Both the position numbers and the translations under genes were made by a program. From positions 62,001 through 126,000 of the forward strand of contig NZ_BMNB01000014.1 of the NCBI RefSeq assembly GCF_014646235.1: a stretch of 64,000 nucleotides of DNA, in the 5' to 3' direction. The stretch is from Micromonospora sonchi (GTDB lineage Bacteria > Actinomycetota > Actinomycetes > Mycobacteriales > Micromonosporaceae). The notes under the pieces were generated by a model that was not told the origin of the DNA, ran no database searches, and saw only the letters and a program-made list of their open reading frames with translations. Positions 61,107 through 64,000 of this stretch are shown one piece after another (within the stretch, counting starts at the first letter, position 1; each line of letters starts with the position of its first letter).

Positions 61107-62291
61107 ATGAACGTGGTGACGACCGAGGAGTCGAACCGCTCGGCGCCGGTCTGGTCGACTGCAGGTTCCGGCCCGGATCGGCCCGATTGGGACCGGCGGC
61201 TGCGCGATGCCGCCCGGCACGTGCTCCCCGCGCTCGTCGCCTACGCGGTGATCCGCCTGGTGGGTGTGGTGACGCTCTACGTCTGGGCCCGGAGCACGGG
61301 CCGCTCCCCCGGTTCCCGGCTGGCGAGTTCGGACGGAATCCGGTATCTCGGAATCGCCCAGCAGGGGTATGACGGGTTCGAAAAGGCGCAGAGCGACATG
61401 GCGTTCTTCCCGCTCTACCCCGGGCTCATCGCCGCGCTGGACCGAGTCGCCCCGTTCAGTAACCGGGACGCGGCGCTGATCGTGGCCTGGCTGGCCGGTC
61501 TGGCCGCCGCCTGGGGGCTGTTCGCGATCGGGGCGTACCTGCACGACCGGCGTACCGGCGTGCTGCTCGCTGCGCTCTGGGCCGCCATACCGCACGCCGT
61601 CGTCCAATCGATGGCGTACAGCGAGTCGCTATTCACCGCCCTCGCCGCCTGGGCGCTTTACGCCCTGCTGCGCGGCCACTGGGTCACTGCCGGGGTGGTC
61701 TGCCTCTTCGCCGGACTGACCCGGCCGACCTCCTCCTCGTTGATCCCGGTGGTGGTACTAGCCGCGTTGGTGGCGATCGTCCGTCGCCGCGACGGCTGGC
61801 GTCCCTGGGCCGCCACGCTGCTCGCTCCGGCCGGCTGGCTCGGATACCTGGCCTGGGTGGGCAGCGAGGTCGGGCGGCCGGACGGCTGGTTCCACATCCA
61901 GTCCGCCGGCTGGCGAAGCACCTTCGACTTTGGCGCCTACACCTTCCGTCGCGGCCGGGAGGTACTGGCGGACCCGACCGTGCCGCAGCTGTTCGTGGTG
62001 AGCGTGGTGGTCCTGCTGGCACTGATGTTCTTCGTGCTCAGCCTGCTCGACCGGCAGCCGTGGCAGTTGCTGCTCTACAGCGGGCTGCTGCTGGTCACCA
62101 CGCTCGGCTCGGCCGGCTACTACCACGCCAAGGCCCGGTTCCTGCTGCCGGCCTTCCCGCTGCTGCTGCCGGCGGCCGTGGCGCTGGCCCGCACCGGCCG
62201 GGCGCGGGCCGTCACCGTGCTGGTGGCGATGACCGCCTTTTCCACCTACTTTGGGGGGTACCTGCTGTTGATCTGGAAGTGGTCGCCCTGA
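61107..62291 (+). CDS. PIG-V-like membrane mannosyltransferase
   Basis: A 394-residue GT-C protein with about 9 hydrophobic helices. After a soluble N-terminus of about 35 residues, the first luminal loop holds LASSDGIRYLGIAQQGYDGF with the GT-C Asp, then MAFFPLYPGLIAALDRVAPF. The PIG-V-like block AYSESLFTALAAWALYALL and CLFAGLTRPTSSSLIPVVVL follow. It would move a mannose or other hexose from polyprenyl-phosphate donor to an acceptor at the outer face of the membrane. ATG 61107 is used; the Shine-Dalgarno is weak (GGAG 11 bases upstream). Confidence 0.82.
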   Translation: MNVVTTEESNRSAPVWSTAGSGPDRPDWDRRLRDAARHVLPALVAYAVIRLVGVVTLYVWARSTGRSPGSRLASSDGIRYLGIAQQGYDGFEKAQSDMAFFPLYPGLIAALDRVAPFSNRDAALIVAWLAGLAAAWGLFAIGAYLHDRRTGVLLAALWAAIPHAVVQSMAYSESLFTALAAWALYALLRGHWVTAGVVCLFAGLTRPTSSSLIPVVVLAALVAIVRRRDGWRPWAATLLAPAGWLGYLAWVGSEVGRPDGWFHIQSAGWRSTFDFGAYTFRRGREVLADPTVPQLFVVSVVVLLALMFFVLSLLDRQPWQLLLYSGLLLVTTLGSAGYYHAKARFLLPAFPLLLPAAVALARTGRARAVTVLVAMTAFSTYFGGYLLLIWKWSP

Positions 62292-62313
62292 TCAGGTGAC
62301 CGGTGGGCCGGGA

Positions 62314-64000
62314 TCAGCGGGTGAACGGGCGGACGTCCCACAGCCAGACGTCGTCGACCCGCCGGCCCGGGCCGTACAGGGCGTCGAGCACGGTCTTCAG
62401 CGCCTCGTGCCGCCGGGTCCCCCGGTCGGGAAGCACCACCGCGTCGGCCTTCCAGTAGCGGACGTCGGCTCGCGCCTGGGTGATCTCGGCGGGGCCCACC
62501 GTGGTGTCCCGCTCACCCTTGGACACCGCCGTGAGCAGGTCGGCCGTGGGCTGCGGATCAACCCCCCAGCGGCCGGTGGCGTCGGTCGCGGAGCTCGGCC
62601 CGAGGAAGTAGCCCTCGGGCACGGCGAAGCCGGTAAGCCCGGCGGAACCCCAGTAGACCGAGGTCATCTGGGCGACCGGCACCGGCACCAGGGTGCGGCC
62701 GAGTGCCACGTGATCGCGCCAGGCCCCACCGGTGACGAAGTCCGGCACCGGGGGCCGGCCCTGCGCCGGCAGAGGTACCGGCAGGATGGGCAGGAGCGCG
62801 GCGGCCACGGCCACGGCGCCAGCCCCGAACGCGAGCCGACCACGTGGCCGCCCCCGACGGGCGGCGAGCCGATTCGCGGCCACTGCCAGCAGGACGCCGA
62901 GCGCCACGGTGGTGATCAAGGCGAACCTGGCCACCACCAGGGCGTCGAACACCGGCAGGTGCTGCACGAGCGCGAACGGTGCCGGGATGTCCGTACGGTG
63001 GGTGCCGACGGTCCAGGTGGTGCCGATCGCCAGCAGCGCCGTCACCAGTCCGACGATTCCGAGCACCCACGCGACGACCTCACGGCGCAGCCAGCAGAGC
63101 GCGCCGAGGGCGAGCACCAGCACGGGCCAGCCGTAGAAACTCGCCTGCTCGGTAGTGTTCGGCGCCCAGCCCACCGCGCTGGTCGGGCCGCCGGCGACCG
63201 ACTGGGTGGCGAACCGGACGTACGAGCCGAGCTTCAGGGCGTACATGTCCGGGGTGCCCGGGTGACCGATGCGGTGCTGCAGACCGGCGAAATACATCCA
63301 GAGCGGGTACGCGGCCGCGACCGCCATCAGCCCGGCGGCGATCGCCAGGCCCGACAGCAGCCCACGCCAGCGTCGCACCGCGTCCCGGGCCCGGACGGCG
63401 AGATACGCCAGGACCAGCAGCAGGCAGCCGAACGCGGTGAGGAAGAGGATCTCCAGGCTGACGAAGAACTGCGCGGTCATCAGCGCGCCCAGCACCAGGC
63501 CGTCCCGGACCACGTGCCCGCCCCGACAGAGCGCGACCACCCGCCAGATGATGTACGGCACCAGCCACTGGGCCGTGATGTGCGGGTGGCCGTTGCTGTG
63601 CGAGACCAGCGCCGGGGCGAACGCGCAGAACAGGCCGCCCAGGAAGGCCGCCGCCCGGGAGTCGACCAGGTGTCGGGAAAGCATGTGGTACCAGGCGTAA
63701 CCGGTACCGGCCAGGTTCAGGGTGATGAACAACAGGTAGGAGACGGGCGCGCCGAACAGCAGGGTGACCGGACTGAGCACCAGCCCGGGCAGTTGCATCC
63801 CGACGTTGGCCATCAGGTTGACCCCGTTCGGGGCGTTCTGGAGCGTGGTGAAGAAGGGGTTCTCCAGATGGCTGACCGCGTGCGCCGCGTACGCCAGCAT
63901 CCACTCGTTGAAGCCCTGGTCGTCGGGGCGGCTGCCGAGCAGCCGACCGTCGGGGTCGCGCCACCCGCGACCGGTGACCCAGATTGCGCCGACGAGGAAG
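62314..64000 (-). CDS. Large polytopic membrane protein, GT-C-like (N-terminus cut by window end)
   Basis: The reading frame stays open to the window end, so the N-terminus is missing; about 561 residues are visible. Roughly 10 hydrophobic helices are seen. A luminal loop with DPDGRLLGSRPDDQGFNEWML and FFTTLQNAPNGVNLMANVGM near the visible start, and HSNGHPHITAQWLVPYIIWR later, resemble GT-C glycosyltransferases of the YfhO/GT39 type. The last 130 residues are an extracytoplasmic soluble domain ending in DDVWLWDVRPFTR. It is convergent with the PIG-V-like gene. A role in glycan transfer at the cell surface is likely. Confidence 0.7.
   Translation of the reverse strand, partial: FLVGAIWVTGRGWRDPDGRLLGSRPDDQGFNEWMLAYAAHAVSHLENPFFTTLQNAPNGVNLMANVGMQLPGLVLSPVTLLFGAPVSYLLFITLNLAGTGYAWYHMLSRHLVDSRAAAFLGGLFCAFAPALVSHSNGHPHITAQWLVPYIIWRVVALCRGGHVVRDGLVLGALMTAQFFVSLEILFLTAFGCLLLVLAYLAVRARDAVRRWRGLLSGLAIAAGLMAVAAAYPLWMYFAGLQHRIGHPGTPDMYALKLGSYVRFATQSVAGGPTSAVGWAPNTTEQASFYGWPVLVLALGALCWLRREVVAWVLGIVGLVTALLAIGTTWTVGTHRTDIPAPFALVQHLPVFDALVVARFALITTVALGVLLAVAANRLAARRGRPRGRLAFGAGAVAVAAALLPILPVPLPAQGRPPVPDFVTGGAWRDHVALGRTLVPVPVAQMTSVYWGSAGLTGFAVPEGYFLGPSSATDATGRWGVDPQPTADLLTAVSKGERDTTVGPAEITQARADVRYWKADAVVLPDRGTRRHEALKTVLDALYGPGRRVDDVWLWDVRPFTR

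Overview
The window is high-GC actinobacterial chromosome, most likely from a Micromonospora or close relative (Micromonosporaceae). The basis is very high GC at third codon positions, frequent GTG starts, many start codons that sit 6-7 bases after a TANNNT box with no Shine-Dalgarno (leaderless type), a complete GlgE-type alpha-glucan pathway, an Sdh1-like succinate dehydrogenase operon, and short GGGGCCCC intergenic repeats of a kind I associate with Micromonospora. I see no rRNA, tRNA, CRISPR array, transposase, integrase or phage gene.

Layout. 0-8 kb: C-terminal part of a DEAD/DEAH helicase (gene cut by the window start), a conserved unknown, a DoxX membrane protein, a YciI-like protein, a blasticidin-S-deaminase-like enzyme and the HrpA helicase. 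8-12.5 kb: a LysR regulator divergent from sdhCAB, with a perfect LysR-box palindrome between them. 12.5-20.6 kb: a zinc alcohol dehydrogenase whose ribosome binding site lies in a perfect hairpin, a Tat-exported serine hydrolase, a metallo-beta-lactamase-fold hydrolase, a dGTPase-like HD protein, Tex, and a short unknown.

20.7-37.9 kb: a surface-polysaccharide cluster. It encodes a secreted D-glucuronyl C5-epimerase-like protein (frameshifted here), a PglE-like aminotransferase, a FemAB/GNAT-like protein, a PglC-like initiating phosphoglycosyl transferase, a GNAT, two GT4 glycosyltransferases, a CapE/RmlD-like/CapG trio for a UDP-N-acetyl-6-deoxy-L-hexosamine, a Wzy-like polymerase, a Wzx-like flippase, a WecB-type epimerase and a PglF/CapD-like 4,6-dehydratase. 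Taken together they could start a repeat unit on undecaprenyl phosphate with a 4-amino (bacillosamine-type) sugar, extend it with an L-sugar and others, flip it, polymerise it and possibly epimerise it outside the cell.

38-48.7 kb: an alpha-glucan locus. glgC-pgm (minus) is divergent from glgA/glgM (plus), and glgE-glgB follows 2.4 kb later. The gap holds a regulatory island (small membrane protein plus XRE/TPR regulator, mini-GntR regulator) with several palindromes and repeats. 48.7-57 kb: a secreted duplicated-domain protein, an App1-like phosphatase, a polytopic membrane protein, YaaA, an unknown, a TAXI-type lipoprotein, and a two-component system. 57-64 kb: a second glycan locus with a hexapeptide acyltransferase, a UDP-sugar dehydrogenase, a GT2 glycosyltransferase with a small upstream ORF, a PIG-V-like mannosyltransferase, and a large membrane protein cut by the window end.

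The main points for follow-up are the polysaccharide cluster (C5-epimerase plus an L-QuiNAc-like route), the SD-sequestering hairpin before the alcohol dehydrogenase, the palindrome-rich regulatory island inside the glycogen locus, and the repeated leaderless promoter pattern. All family assignments come from reading motifs; no database search was run.
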